From assembly GCF_007859635.1 (NCBI RefSeq), contig NZ_CP042306.1, positions 2,926,001 through 2,990,000 on the forward strand: a DNA stretch of 64,000 nucleotides, written 5' to 3'. Positions within the stretch are counted from its first letter, which is position 1, and each line of letters starts with the position of its first letter. Origin of the DNA: Sphingomonas panacisoli (lineage in GTDB: Bacteria; Pseudomonadota; Alphaproteobacteria; Sphingomonadales; Sphingomonadaceae). Positions 36,615 to 45,572 of this stretch are shown here, piece after piece. Made by a program: the position numbers and the translations under genes. Under the pieces are notes generated by a model. The model was given only the letters and a program-made list of their open reading frames with translations. It did no database searches and was not told the origin of the DNA.

Positions 36615-37993
36615 GTGGGGGGGGACGGTTCGCCGATGGACCGGCCGCGGTGATGCGCGAGATAAATGCCTCGATCCCGTTCGACAAGCGGATGTGGCGA
36701 CAGGATATCGCCGGGTCGCAGGCGCACGCCGCGATGTTGGGCAAGGCGGGGATATTGAGCACGGCGGACGCGACAACGATCGCCGACGGACTCGACGCGG
36801 TCGCCAAGGATTACGAGCGCGACGGGGTGCCGGACGATCTGGCGCTCGAGGACATCCATATGCTGACCGAGGCGCGGCTGGCCGAGAAGATCGGGCCGGT
36901 CGCCGGGCGGCTGCACACCGCGCGGTCGCGCAACGATCAGGTCGCGACCGATTTCCGCCTGTGGGTGCGCGACGCGATCGATCAGGTCGGGGCGGCACTT
37001 GGCGCGCTACAAGATGCGCTGATCGCTCGCGCCGACGAACATGCCGACGCGGTTATGCCTGGTTTCACGCACCTCCAGTCCGCGCAGCCGGTGACGCTCG
37101 GCCATCACCTGATGGCGTATCACGACATGATCGCGCGTGATCGCAGCCGCTTCGCCGACAATCGCGCGCGGATGAACCGCTGCCCGCTCGGCGCGGCCGC
37201 GCTGGCCGGGACCAGCTTCCCGCTCGATCGCGACATGACGGCCAAGGCGCTCGGCTTCGACGGCCCCACCAGCAACAGCCTCGATTCGGTCAGCGACCGC
37301 GACTTCGCGCTCGATTACCTGATGGCCGCGACGCAATGCGCGCTGCACCTGAGCCGCCTCGCCGAGGAATTCGTGATCTGGGCGTCGCAGCCGTTCGGGT
37401 TCGTCGCGATGTCCGATCAATGGTCGACCGGCAGCTCGATCATGCCGCAGAAGCGCAACCCCGATGCCGCCGAATTGGTGCGCGGGCATGCCGGACGGAT
37501 CATGGGCTGCATGACCGCGCTGTCGGTGACGATGAAGGGCCTGCCGCTCGCCTATTCGAAGGACATGCAGGACGACAAACCGCCGGTATTCGAAGCGCAC
37601 GACCTGCTCGCGTTGTCGATCGCGGCGATGACCGGGATGGTCGAGACCGCGACATTCCGCACGGACCGAATGCGCGCGCTGGCGGAAAGCGGATTTGCCA
37701 CCGCGACCGACCTGGCCGACTGGCTGGTGCGCGAAGCCGGCGTGCCGTTCCGCGAGGCGCACCACATCACCGGGCGCGCGGTGAAGGCTGCGGAGGATGC
37801 CGGGATCGGCCTCGACGCGCTGCCGATCGAAACGCTCAAGCAAATCGATGACCGGATCGACGAACGCGTCTATGACGTGCTGAGCGTCGATGCGTCGGTC
37901 GCGAGCCGCACCAGTCTCGGCGGCACGTCGCCGGTCCGAGTGCGCGAAGCCATCGCGGCGGCCATGGCTGCGCGCGCGGGAGAGAAGAAGTGA
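36613..37993 (+). CDS. argH: Argininosuccinate lyase, frameshifted near its start
   Basis: Last step of arginine synthesis: argininosuccinate to arginine and fumarate. The body is intact and carries the lyase signature [14 protein letters not shown], the catalytic Ser loop and [13 protein letters not shown]. The expected N-terminus [16 protein letters not shown] is present only if one G is removed from the run of eight G at 36617-36624. As written, the frame from ATG 36613 is broken and the uninterrupted frame begins at GTG 36650 or ATG 36653, losing the conserved WGGRF motif. Restored length is 459 residues, normal for ArgH. It is followed by a coupled lipoprotein gene and lysA. Confidence 0.85.
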
Positions 37994-38229
37994 AGCGTCT
38001 GGTTGTACTCGGTTTGGTGATCGTCTTGTCGGCTTGCGGCGCGGCGCGCGACCTCAAACCGGCGGCGGGCAAGGCCTTGCCGGTCGCACCCTATGGTGCC
38101 GCCGCGACCCCAAAGCCGACCCAACTCCTCACCGCCTCCAGCCAGGCAAGGCCCGAACGGAGCGACGAACTGCTCCGCAGCTCCGAGGAGCGTCAGGGCA
38201 ACGAATTCGATCTGCCGCCGAAGAACTGA
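37990..38229 (+). CDS. Small lipoprotein, LptM/YifL-like by position
   Basis: A 79-residue lipoprotein with lipobox LSAC (Cys16) followed by [22 protein letters not shown], a Pro-rich region and a charged end. In proteobacteria a tiny lipoprotein (LptM, formerly YifL) that helps mature the LPS transport complex sits just upstream of lysA or dapF, and the 'CG..L.P..G..LP' pattern here fits that group. The start is GTG 37990 overlapping the argH stop; its own stop overlaps the lysA ATG (TGATG). The LptM label is inference from position and a short motif. Confidence 0.7.
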   Translation: MKRLVVLGLVIVLSACGAARDLKPAAGKALPVAPYGAAATPKPTQLLTASSQARPERSDELLRSSEERQGNEFDLPPKN

Positions 38230-39485
38230 TGGATCATTTCAACCTGCGAAACGGCGAGCTCTACGCCGAGGACGTCCCCATGGCGCGCATCGCCGCCGAA
38301 GTGGGGACGCCCGTCTACATCTATTCGCGCGCGACGTTCGAACGCCATGCGGCGGCGTTTCGCGACGGGCTGAAGGACTGCCCACGCGTCCACCTGGCCT
38401 ATGCGATCAAAGCCAACCCCAACCTGGCCGTGCTGCGATTGATGGCGAATGCCGGGTACGGCGCCGACGTCGTGTCGGGCGGCGAGCTCGAGCGCGCGCT
38501 GGCGGCGGGGATGCCGGCCAAGGACATCGTGTTCTCGGGCGTCGGCAAGACGCGTCAGGAACTCGCGCAAGGGCTCGATCGCGGGATCGGCCAGTTCAAC
38601 CTCGAACTCGAAGCCGAAGGCGTCGCGCTGTCGGAGATCGCCGCCGCGCGCGGCCAGCGCGCGCCGTGCGTGCTGCGAGTCAATCCCGACGTCGATGCCG
38701 GGACGCACGCCAAGATCTCGACCGGCAAGGCGGAGAATAAGTTCGGCGTCGCGATCGCCGATGCCCCCGCCATCTATGCCCGGCTGGCCGCCCTTCCCGG
38801 CCTCGACCTGCGCGGCGTCGCCTCGCACATCGGCAGCCAATTGCTGAGCGTCGCGCCGATGGAGGCAACCTATCACCGCATCGGTCAGCTCGTCGCCGAT
38901 CTCCGCGCCGCCGGCCACGCAGTGACGCGCGTCGATCTCGGCGGCGGTCTCGGCGTCGCCTACCGGGCGGAGGATCGACCGGTCTGGCCGGACGAATATG
39001 GCGCAATGGTCGCCCGCGTAACGCGCGACTGGGACGTCGAATTGATGTTCGAGCCCGGCCGCGTCATCGCGGGCAATGCCGGTGTGCTGCTGACCAAGGT
39101 GATCTGGGTCAAGCCGTCGCCGGCCAATCCCTGGGTGATCGTCGATGCCGCGATGAACGACCTCGCCCGCCCCGCGCTGTACGATGCCTGGCACGATTTC
39201 GTCGCGGTGAAGCCGTCCGGCGAGCGTTTCGTCGCCAACATCGCGGGACCGGTGTGCGAGAGCGGCGACACCTTCGCCAAGGCGCGCGACATCGACTTGG
39301 TCAAGGAAGGCGACCTCGCGATCTTCCGCACCGCGGGCGCGTACGGCGCGACGATGGCCTCGACCTATAACAGCCGCGCTTTGGTGCCCGAGGTGATGGT
39401 CGATGGCGACCGCTACGCCGTCGTCGCCGAACGCATTTCGCCCAAGACGATCATGGACGAGGAACGCGTTCCCGAATGGCTGTAA
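38229..39485 (+). CDS. lysA: Diaminopimelate decarboxylase
   Basis: PLP enzyme that converts meso-diaminopimelate to lysine, the final step of lysine synthesis. An alanine-racemase-like barrel carries the PLP lysine in YAIKANPN (Lys61). GGGLGVAY binds the phosphate, EPGRVIAGNAG holds the substrate, and GPVCESGDT supplies the partner-subunit Cys. Length is 418 residues, typical. The ATG at 38229 is set by overlap with the lipoprotein stop; a longer open frame upstream reads through argH and is not real. The next gene starts within its last ten bases. Confidence 0.96.
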   Translation: MDHFNLRNGELYAEDVPMARIAAEVGTPVYIYSRATFERHAAAFRDGLKDCPRVHLAYAIKANPNLAVLRLMANAGYGADVVSGGELERALAAGMPAKDIVFSGVGKTRQELAQGLDRGIGQFNLELEAEGVALSEIAAARGQRAPCVLRVNPDVDAGTHAKISTGKAENKFGVAIADAPAIYARLAALPGLDLRGVASHIGSQLLSVAPMEATYHRIGQLVADLRAAGHAVTRVDLGGGLGVAYRAEDRPVWPDEYGAMVARVTRDWDVELMFEPGRVIAGNAGVLLTKVIWVKPSPANPWVIVDAAMNDLARPALYDAWHDFVAVKPSGERFVANIAGPVCESGDTFAKARDIDLVKEGDLAIFRTAGAYGATMASTYNSRALVPEVMVDGDRYAVVAERISPKTIMDEERVPEWL

Positions 39486-40225
39486 GCCTGCACAGCCTAC
39501 CAGTGTTCGTCCGGCTGGAGGGGCGGCCGGTGATGCTGATCGGCGAGGGCGATGCAGCAGACGCGAAACGACGTTTGCTTGAACGCGCTGGCGCGGTGAT
39601 CGTCGGCGAAGATGACGAGGCGTCGTTGGCGATCGTGGCGATGGACGCGCCCGAGGCCACGGTCGCGCGGCTCAAGGCACGTGGTGTGCTAGTCAACGCG
39701 GTCGATCGGTCGGACCTGTGCGACTTCACCCTGCCCGCGATCGTCGATCGCTCGCCGGTGATCGTGGCGGTCGGGACTGGTGGCGCATCGGCAGGACTGG
39801 CCGGAGCGCTGCGGCAGCGGCTGGAGACGATGCTGCCGGCCGATCTGGGCGATGTTGCCGAGGCAGCACAGCGATTGCGCGAAAAGTATCCCGAAAGCGG
39901 CGAACGTCGGCTGGCAATCGGCGAATTACTGGATTCGTATTCCCGCGAAAGCGGGAATCCAGGGTCTCAAGGAAAGCCCTCTGTCATCCTGGGCTCCCGC
40001 TTTCGCGGGAGCACGGAAAGAGTGATGCTCGCCTCCCACGACCCCGACGACCTCACCCTCCGTCAAGCCCGCGCGCTGGCCCAAGCCGACCGGGTGCTCC
40101 ACGCGCCCGATGTGCCCGCCGCCATCCTCGACCGCGCGCGCGCCGACGCGCCGCGGATCGTTTCCCCTGCCCCGCCGTTGGACCCCGGCGACGGGCTGAC
40201 CGTGTATCTGGAGATGGCGCGATGA
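39476..40225 (+). CDS. Siroheme synthase-type precorrin-2 dehydrogenase
   Basis: A Met8p/CysG-N type protein of 249 residues that oxidises precorrin-2 and probably inserts iron to make siroheme, the cofactor of sulfite and nitrite reductases. The NAD-binding fold is VMLIGEGDAADAKRRLLERAG near the N-terminus. A short C-terminal segment DLTLRQARALAQADRVLHAPDVP resembles the start of the SUMT methyltransferase module, which is not complete. A palindromic repeat is inserted in frame at about residues 155-180. The ATG overlaps the lysA end. No sulfite reductase gene follows; a CorA-like gene does. Confidence 0.82.
   Translation: MAVSLHSLPVFVRLEGRPVMLIGEGDAADAKRRLLERAGAVIVGEDDEASLAIVAMDAPEATVARLKARGVLVNAVDRSDLCDFTLPAIVDRSPVIVAVGTGGASAGLAGALRQRLETMLPADLGDVAEAAQRLREKYPESGERRLAIGELLDSYSRESGNPGSQGKPSVILGSRFRGSTERVMLASHDPDDLTLRQARALAQADRVLHAPDVPAAILDRARADAPRIVSPAPPLDPGDGLTVYLEMAR
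39939..40012. repeat. Palindromic repeat inserted in frame in the siroheme-type gene
   Basis: Two hairpins, ATTCCCGC/GCGGGAAT (39939-39958) and GCTCCCGC/GCGGGAGC (39993-40012), sit inside a wider inverted arrangement. The reading frame passes through without a stop, encoding a Ser/Arg/Gly-rich stretch. It is the same type of in-frame palindromic insert as in the helicase gene. Confidence 0.8.
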
Positions 40226-41178
40226 GCGGCTTTGCCTATCAAGTCACCGCCGCCGGCAAGGCGATCAAGGCAGAGATCAAGGACGCGCTCAAAGCCCGCA
40301 GCGGCCTGGTCTGGGTGCATCTCAACACCAACAACGAACACGCGCAGGACTGGCTCGCCAACACCGCCAAGCTCGACGATTATCTGGTCGAGGCGCTTAC
40401 GGCGACCGAAACGCGGCCACGCTGCGAGCAGTTCGGCGACGGCGCGCTGATCAATTTGCGCGGACGATCGGATGATGAGCTGAGTTCGTCCGACCCGCTG
40501 GCGTCGGTGCGGATCTGGGCGGTCAAGGGTCGCGTCATTTCGATCACGCGCAAAAAGCTGACCGCGATCGATCATGTCGAGGATTGCGTGAAGGAAGGCA
40601 GAGTCCGCGATCCCGGCGACCTGATCACCGAATTCGCGACGGCGATCACCGCCGACCTCGATCCGGATGTCGCCGATTTGGGCGATGACCTCGACGAGTG
40701 CGAAACCCAATTGAGTCCCGACAAAGTGTTCGAATTGCGCCACACCGTCACGCGCGTGCGCGCACAGTCGATCGGGTATCGCCGGTTCCTCGCGCCGCAG
40801 CGTACGGCCCTCGAAAAGCTTGCGACCTTACCCGTAGAATGGCTCGGCGACGACGACCGCACGCACCTGTCCGCCGCCGCCGACCGCGCCGCGCGCATGG
40901 CGGAAGAATTGGAAAGCATCCGCGAACGCTCCGCGCTGATGCACGAAGCGCTCACCGATCTGCGCGCCGAACAGATCGACCAGCGCGGGTTGATCATCTC
41001 GATCGTCGCGATGATCTTCCTGCCGCTGACCTTCCTGACCGGGCTCTACGGCATGAACGTGCGCGGGCTATGGCTGGCGGATCAGCCCTGGGCGTTCGAC
41101 GCGATCATCGGGATTTGCGTGCTGACCGCGGTCAGCGTGACGACGTATTTCGTGCGCCAGCACTGGTTGCGGGGTTAG
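40222..41178 (+). CDS. CorA family metal ion transporter
   Basis: A 318-residue transporter with a long cytoplasmic helical N-domain and two C-terminal transmembrane helices. The GMN motif that forms the ion entry is present in LTGLYGMNVRG just after the first helix (about residues 275-300). The CorA/ZntB group moves Mg2+, Co2+ or Zn2+; the N-terminal WVHLNTNNEHAQDWL and an EALTATETRPRCEQF segment suggest a ZntB-like member. The ATG overlaps the upstream stop (ATGA). Its own stop overlaps the convergent response-regulator gene. Confidence 0.85.
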   Translation: MSGFAYQVTAAGKAIKAEIKDALKARSGLVWVHLNTNNEHAQDWLANTAKLDDYLVEALTATETRPRCEQFGDGALINLRGRSDDELSSSDPLASVRIWAVKGRVISITRKKLTAIDHVEDCVKEGRVRDPGDLITEFATAITADLDPDVADLGDDLDECETQLSPDKVFELRHTVTRVRAQSIGYRRFLAPQRTALEKLATLPVEWLGDDDRTHLSAAADRAARMAEELESIRERSALMHEALTDLRAEQIDQRGLIISIVAMIFLPLTFLTGLYGMNVRGLWLADQPWAFDAIIGICVLTAVSVTTYFVRQHWLRG

Positions 41179-41726
41179 GCGGCCCGCAATCGCGCCATTT
41201 CGGCGGCGAGTCGCTGGCGGTCGGCCCGAACGTCGGCGAGTTCGGCGCGCGCTTCGCCCAATTCCATCGCGCGTGCGGCGATGCGAGCGTCGAGCGAGGC
41301 GTTGGAACGCTTGAGGTCGGCGATCCGCCGCCCGCGCGCCAGCGTGCGCTCGATGCGCGCGACCAGGACGTCGAAATCGAACGGTTTGGCGAGATGGTCG
41401 TCGGCCCCGGCGGCCAGCGCCTCGACCGCCGCTTCGGCTTCGTCGCGCGCGGTGATCACGATCACCGGCAAATCGCTCGTTTCGGTGCGCGAGCGCAGTT
41501 CGGCGAGCACCTGGATGCCGCTCATCCCCGGCATCACCATGTCGAGCAGCACGAGGTCGAAACCGCGCGCCGTGATCAGATCGAGCGCCTCGCCGCCATT
41601 ATCGACCAATGCGGTCAGATAGCCCATCGCAGTGAGCCGCTCACCGATCGAATTCAGCGTCGTGCGGCTGTCGTCGACCACCAGGATCGTGCGCATCGGC
41701 CGGTGCGGGTCGCTCATCGCCATCAC
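41175..41726 (-). CDS. Response regulator with C-terminal coiled coil
   Basis: A receiver domain of about 125 residues (TILVVDDSRTTLNSIGERL, phospho-acceptor Asp in LVLLDMVMPGMSG, Lys in LAKPFDFDVLV) followed by a 50-residue helical coiled coil and no DNA-binding domain. It lies downstream of fliS and fliD, so a role in chemotaxis or flagellar control is likely but unproven. Starts at GTG 41726, ATG 41723 and ATG 41717 are possible; 41726 gives a GTGA overlap with the fliS stop, the commonest junction type here. Confidence 0.82.
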   Translation of the reverse strand: MMAMSDPHRPMRTILVVDDSRTTLNSIGERLTAMGYLTALVDNGGEALDLITARGFDLVLLDMVMPGMSGIQVLAELRSRTETSDLPVIVITARDEAEAAVEALAAGADDHLAKPFDFDVLVARIERTLARGRRIADLKRSNASLDARIAARAMELGEARAELADVRADRQRLAAEMARLRAA

Positions 41727-42130
41727 GCCGCCCCGCGCACATGCGCCCAGGCGGCGGCTATTTCTTCTAGATTGTCGGCAACGTCCCGGAACGGCCGCGC
41801 ATCATGGCCGATGCTGGCGTTGATGATCGTCGCCCGCGCGCCGGTATAGAGCCGCGCCAGCGTGTGCGACACGTCCCCGCCGCCATCGAAATCGAGCCCC
41901 GATTCGAGCGCGAACAGGATCGCGGTCGCGCGCGTCACCTTCTCGCTCTTCAGCGCGAAATTACCCTTTTGCGTCGCCCAGGCGGCCACGCGCAGGGCGC
42001 GGATCAGTTCTTCGTAGAGCAATTGCACCAACGCCGCCCCGTCCGCCGCGGCGGCGGTGCGCCCGACCAGGTCGATCTGGCGATACGTCGTGTATGGGTC
42101 CGCCCCGAGAGATGTCGCGTAGGCGGGCAT
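41723..42130 (-). CDS. fliS: Flagellar export chaperone FliS
   Basis: A 135-residue helical chaperone that holds flagellin in an unfolded state before export. The N-terminal DPYTTYRQIDLVGRT, the central LVQLLYEELIRALRVAAWA and LLFALESGLDF-type segment (ILFALESGLDFDGGG) match FliS. It follows fliD with a TGATG overlap and precedes the response regulator. Confidence 0.9.
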   Translation of the reverse strand: MPAYATSLGADPYTTYRQIDLVGRTAAAADGAALVQLLYEELIRALRVAAWATQKGNFALKSEKVTRATAILFALESGLDFDGGGDVSHTLARLYTGARATIINASIGHDARPFRDVADNLEEIAAAWAHVRGAA

Positions 42131-43605
42131 CAGCCGTTCTTGTTCCAGGCGTCGATCTGGTTCTTCAGGAACGCTTGGGTCGATTTGTATGCCGCGACCT
42201 TGGCGTTCATGCTCGCATATTGCTGCGTCAGCCGCGTGGTCATCGCGTCCGATTGTACCGATATCGCGTCCTGCTGCTTCGCCACCGACGAAGCGAGCTC
42301 GTTATAGCGCTTGGTCGATGCGCCGAGCCCGAACAGCGTGCTGCTCGCGTTGAGTGAGATCGAATTGAGCGCCGCGGTCAGGCCGTCGGTGCTGTTGGAC
42401 GAGAAGGACAGCATCGCCTCGACCGAATCGGGCGCGACCGACAGCGCGTGCGTCAGTGCGTTGGTATCGACCGCCAGCGTGCCGTCGCGGTTGGTCTTGA
42501 CCCCGATCTCGCCGAGCGTCGTCGGCGTGCCGGGCGCGGCCGAACCGAGCAACTGCGTCGTGGTCAGCGTGCGGAGCGACCGAAGCAAGGATTGCGCCGC
42601 GGGGTCGCCGCGCAACGGCCCGGTCTTCGGGTCGATCTGCTCGTTCAGCGTCTTGAGCATCGCGTTGTAAGTATCGACAAAATCGTTGACCGCGCCCTTC
42701 ATCGCGTCGGTCGGCGTCGTGCTGGTCAGTGACACCGGCGTCGTGCTGGTGGTCCCGACGAGCTGGAGCTTCACGCCCGACAGCAGATCGTCGATCGTGT
42801 TCGACGCGCGTTCGACGGTGACGCCGTCGACCGTCAGCCGGGCGTTCTGCGCGACTGTCGTCAGGGCGGTACCGGACGCGCCCATGCCGACGTTGAGCTG
42901 CGCGAGGTTGCCGGTCGGATCGGTGGTCGCGGCCAACGTGAAGGCCTGGGTCGTACCGCTTGCGCCCTTCAGTGACAGATACGCGCTGCCGTCGGCGTCG
43001 GTCACGACCGAGGCGGTGACGCCGGCGGCCTTCGCGTTGATCGCGGCGGCGATGCCGTCGAGGTTTTCGGAGCCCGCAACGATATCGATCGTCACCGGCG
43101 TGCCGGCGCCCGCGGTGAAACCGGTCATCGCGGGGGTGGAGTCGTAGGTCGCGGTGCCGAGAGTCAGGGTCAGCTGACCGGTGCCGAGCGCGGTGGTGCG
43201 CGTCGCGACGGGCGTGGTCGTGCGCGCGGTCTGGCCGCTGGCGAGTTGCGCGACGCTGATCGTCGACGACAGACCCGACAGCTTGGCGCCCGAGATCGCG
43301 GTCGCGGTGACGGCGCTGGTGTTCGACGAAACCGGCTGGGACTGGAGCGTGCCGCCGGTCGCCAGCGTCTTCAGCGCGGCGGCGAACTGGCTGACGTTGC
43401 TCATCAGCGTGGACGCGCCCGAAATCTGCGACGTGATCGTGTCGGATTGCTTGCTCAGCGCGTCGGATTTGGCGGCGAACTGTGCCTGGACCAGCGACGT
43501 CACCAGCGCGTTGGTATCGACCCCCGATCCGCTCGACAGCGAGGTGAAAAGCGCCTGCGCGGCCGAGGTCGTCGCACTGCTGGTCGTGGTGGGTGTCGTG
43601 GTCAC
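42130..43605 (-). CDS. fliD: Flagellar hook-associated protein FliD (filament cap)
   Basis: A 491-residue secreted protein that caps the filament and directs flagellin assembly. N-terminal GSGVDTNALVTSLVQAQFAAK and the C-terminal coiled helix ELASSVAKQQDAISVQSDAMTTRL are the D0/D1 regions; the middle is a Thr/Ala/Gly-rich variable domain (about 60-300). Its position after flhB and before fliS is as in many flagellar loci. The gap to flhB is 64 bases. Confidence 0.9.
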   Translation of the reverse strand: MTTTPTTTSSATTSAAQALFTSLSSGSGVDTNALVTSLVQAQFAAKSDALSKQSDTITSQISGASTLMSNVSQFAAALKTLATGGTLQSQPVSSNTSAVTATAISGAKLSGLSSTISVAQLASGQTARTTTPVATRTTALGTGQLTLTLGTATYDSTPAMTGFTAGAGTPVTIDIVAGSENLDGIAAAINAKAAGVTASVVTDADGSAYLSLKGASGTTQAFTLAATTDPTGNLAQLNVGMGASGTALTTVAQNARLTVDGVTVERASNTIDDLLSGVKLQLVGTTSTTPVSLTSTTPTDAMKGAVNDFVDTYNAMLKTLNEQIDPKTGPLRGDPAAQSLLRSLRTLTTTQLLGSAAPGTPTTLGEIGVKTNRDGTLAVDTNALTHALSVAPDSVEAMLSFSSNSTDGLTAALNSISLNASSTLFGLGASTKRYNELASSVAKQQDAISVQSDAMTTRLTQQYASMNAKVAAYKSTQAFLKNQIDAWNKNG

Positions 43606-43669
43606 TTCTAAATCTCCGCGCGCGTCTCAGCAAAGAACGGCCGGAAACGGGGGTTTTTAAGCGGATTCG

Positions 43670-44797
43670 TCATTGCCGGACGCCGTTTTCGTCGAAGCGC
43701 GCGGTGGCGGGGACATCGATCATCGGCTGGGTCGCGCGGGCGCGGCTGTCGAGGTTGAAGACAAACGCCAGAACGGTCGCGATCGCCGCATAGAGATCGT
43801 CGCGGACCTCCTGCCCTTCGCGGCTGGTATAATAGACCGCGCGGGCCAGCGCGGGGTATTCGAGGATCGGCACCTGCTCCTCGCCCGCCACATCGCGAAT
43901 CGCGAGCGCGGTGACGCCGCGGCCCTTGGCGACGACGACCGGCGCGACGTCGCTGTCGCGGTCGTAGCGGAGCGCGACCGAGAAATGCGTCGGGTTGGTG
44001 AGGATGACGTGCGCCGAGGCGACCGCCTTGCGTACCGATCGCCGGCTCATCTCGCGCTGACGCTGACGGAGATGCTGCTTCGCCTCGGGTGAGCCTTCGG
44101 TTTCCTTATGCTCGTCGCGGATTTCCTGCTTGGTCATGCGCAGTTTCGACAGCAAGCGAATGATCTGGATCGGCAGGTCGATGCCCGCGATCACGACGAG
44201 ACCGCCCGCCATCACGAACAGGATGGTGATGAAGGTGCCCGACAGCTGGTTAACCGCGCCCGCGACGTCGGCCGACGAGGACAGGCCCAGGGTCGGCCGC
44301 GCGGTGCGCCACAGCAGCCACGCGCCGATCCCGCCGAGCAGGATGACCTTGAGCAACGACTTGCCGAGCTCGATCCAGCCGCTCGGCCCGAAGATCCGCT
44401 TCAGCCCCGATGCCGGGTTGATGCGCGAGAATTTGGGCTGGATCAGCTTGCCGTTGAAGTTGAACGAGCCGAGCCCCGCCTGGCTGAATACCGCAGAGAG
44501 AATCGCGATCAGCATCAGGCTGCCGATCGGCCAGGCCAGTCCGATCCCGGCCTGTTCGAGCGGCTTGAGCGGCGACCAATCCTCAATATCGCCGCGCCCA
44601 AAGCGGAAACTGGCGGTCATGATGCCTTCGCATGCCGTGACCAAAGACTGGCCGAACAACGCCAGCCAGCCGCACCCGGCCAGCACGATAAGCGCGGTCG
44701 CGAATTCGCGGGATTTGAGAACATCGCCCTGCTCGACCGCGTCCTTGCGACGCTTGGCTGTTGGCAGTTCTGTCTTGTCGCCTTCGTATTCTGCCAT
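43670..44797 (-). CDS. flhB: Flagellar export gate protein FlhB
   Basis: A 375-residue inner-membrane protein that switches export from rod/hook to filament substrates. Four transmembrane helices occupy about 30-210. The cytoplasmic domain contains the self-cleavage site NPTH (268-271) in ILTNPTHFSVAL. Basic segments after the helices (KQEIRDEHKETEGSPE) are typical. The ATG overlaps the fliR stop by TGATG. Confidence 0.96.
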   Translation of the reverse strand: MAEYEGDKTELPTAKRRKDAVEQGDVLKSREFATALIVLAGCGWLALFGQSLVTACEGIMTASFRFGRGDIEDWSPLKPLEQAGIGLAWPIGSLMLIAILSAVFSQAGLGSFNFNGKLIQPKFSRINPASGLKRIFGPSGWIELGKSLLKVILLGGIGAWLLWRTARPTLGLSSSADVAGAVNQLSGTFITILFVMAGGLVVIAGIDLPIQIIRLLSKLRMTKQEIRDEHKETEGSPEAKQHLRQRQREMSRRSVRKAVASAHVILTNPTHFSVALRYDRDSDVAPVVVAKGRGVTALAIRDVAGEEQVPILEYPALARAVYYTSREGQEVRDDLYAAIATVLAFVFNLDSRARATQPMIDVPATARFDENGVRQ

Positions 44798-45570
44798 CAG
44801 CCGAATACCAGGCGTTGCGCCGCATCCAGGCCTTCCTGGACGATGACGAGCATGTAATCACCCATGGCGGGCATCGCGAGCGCGAGCGCGACCACCCCGA
44901 CCGCCAGGCTGGCGGGCAAGCCGACCGCGAACAGGTTGAGGCTGGGCGCGGCGCGGCTGATCATCCCCACGATCAGGTTGAGGCAAAGCAACAGGAACCC
45001 GACCGGCAGCGCGAGCATCAGCCCGGCGGCGAAGGTGTAGCCGCCGAAGAACGCAATATCCTTGAGCCGGTCGGCCGCGAGCCACGACCCGCCGGGGGGC
45101 AGCACGGCGTAACTGCGCACCAGCATATCGACGAGCACGAGGTGTCCGTTCACCGACAGGAACAGGAGCGTCATCAGCACCGACAGGAACTGGCCGAGCG
45201 CGGGGGTCGAGCGCCCGTTCTGCGGGTCGATCGCGCTCGCGAAACCGATCCCCATCGAGGTGCCGATCACTTCGCTCGCGATCATCGGTGCGGCGAAGGC
45301 GATCTGCAGGACGAAGCCGATCGACAGACCGATCAGCGCCTCGGCGGCGACGCTCATGAAAGTGGCGAGGCCGAACACCGCGGACGGCGGCGTGACCGGA
45401 TGGACAGCGAGCACCAGCACGCCGATCGCGCCCGACAGCGAAATGCGCACGGGCAACGGAATCGACACCGCGCCGAAGACCGGCGCCGCGATGAACGCCG
45501 CCCCGATCCGCACCATCACGAAGACGAGCGCCCATAGCTGCGGTTCGATGGCGAGGCCGAAGCCCAGCAT
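44797..45570 (-). CDS. fliR: Flagellar export gate protein FliR
   Basis: A 257-residue inner-membrane export-gate subunit with about six transmembrane helices. The start FGLAIEPQLWALVFVMVRIGAAFIAAPVFG and segments like FASAIDPQNGRSTPALGQFL are conserved in FliR. The ATG at 45570 stands two bases after the fliQ stop. A longer in-frame reading to 45993 covers fliQ and is not real. Confidence 0.95.
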   Translation of the reverse strand: MLGFGLAIEPQLWALVFVMVRIGAAFIAAPVFGAVSIPLPVRISLSGAIGVLVLAVHPVTPPSAVFGLATFMSVAAEALIGLSIGFVLQIAFAAPMIASEVIGTSMGIGFASAIDPQNGRSTPALGQFLSVLMTLLFLSVNGHLVLVDMLVRSYAVLPPGGSWLAADRLKDIAFFGGYTFAAGLMLALPVGFLLLCLNLIVGMISRAAPSLNLFAVGLPASLAVGVVALALAMPAMGDYMLVIVQEGLDAAQRLVFG

Positions 45571-45572
45571 GG

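Noticed and set aside
37890..38228. Extension of lysA upstream to 37890
   Set aside because: The extra sequence lies across argH and the lipoprotein gene in another frame, and known LysA proteins start near MDHFNLRNG.
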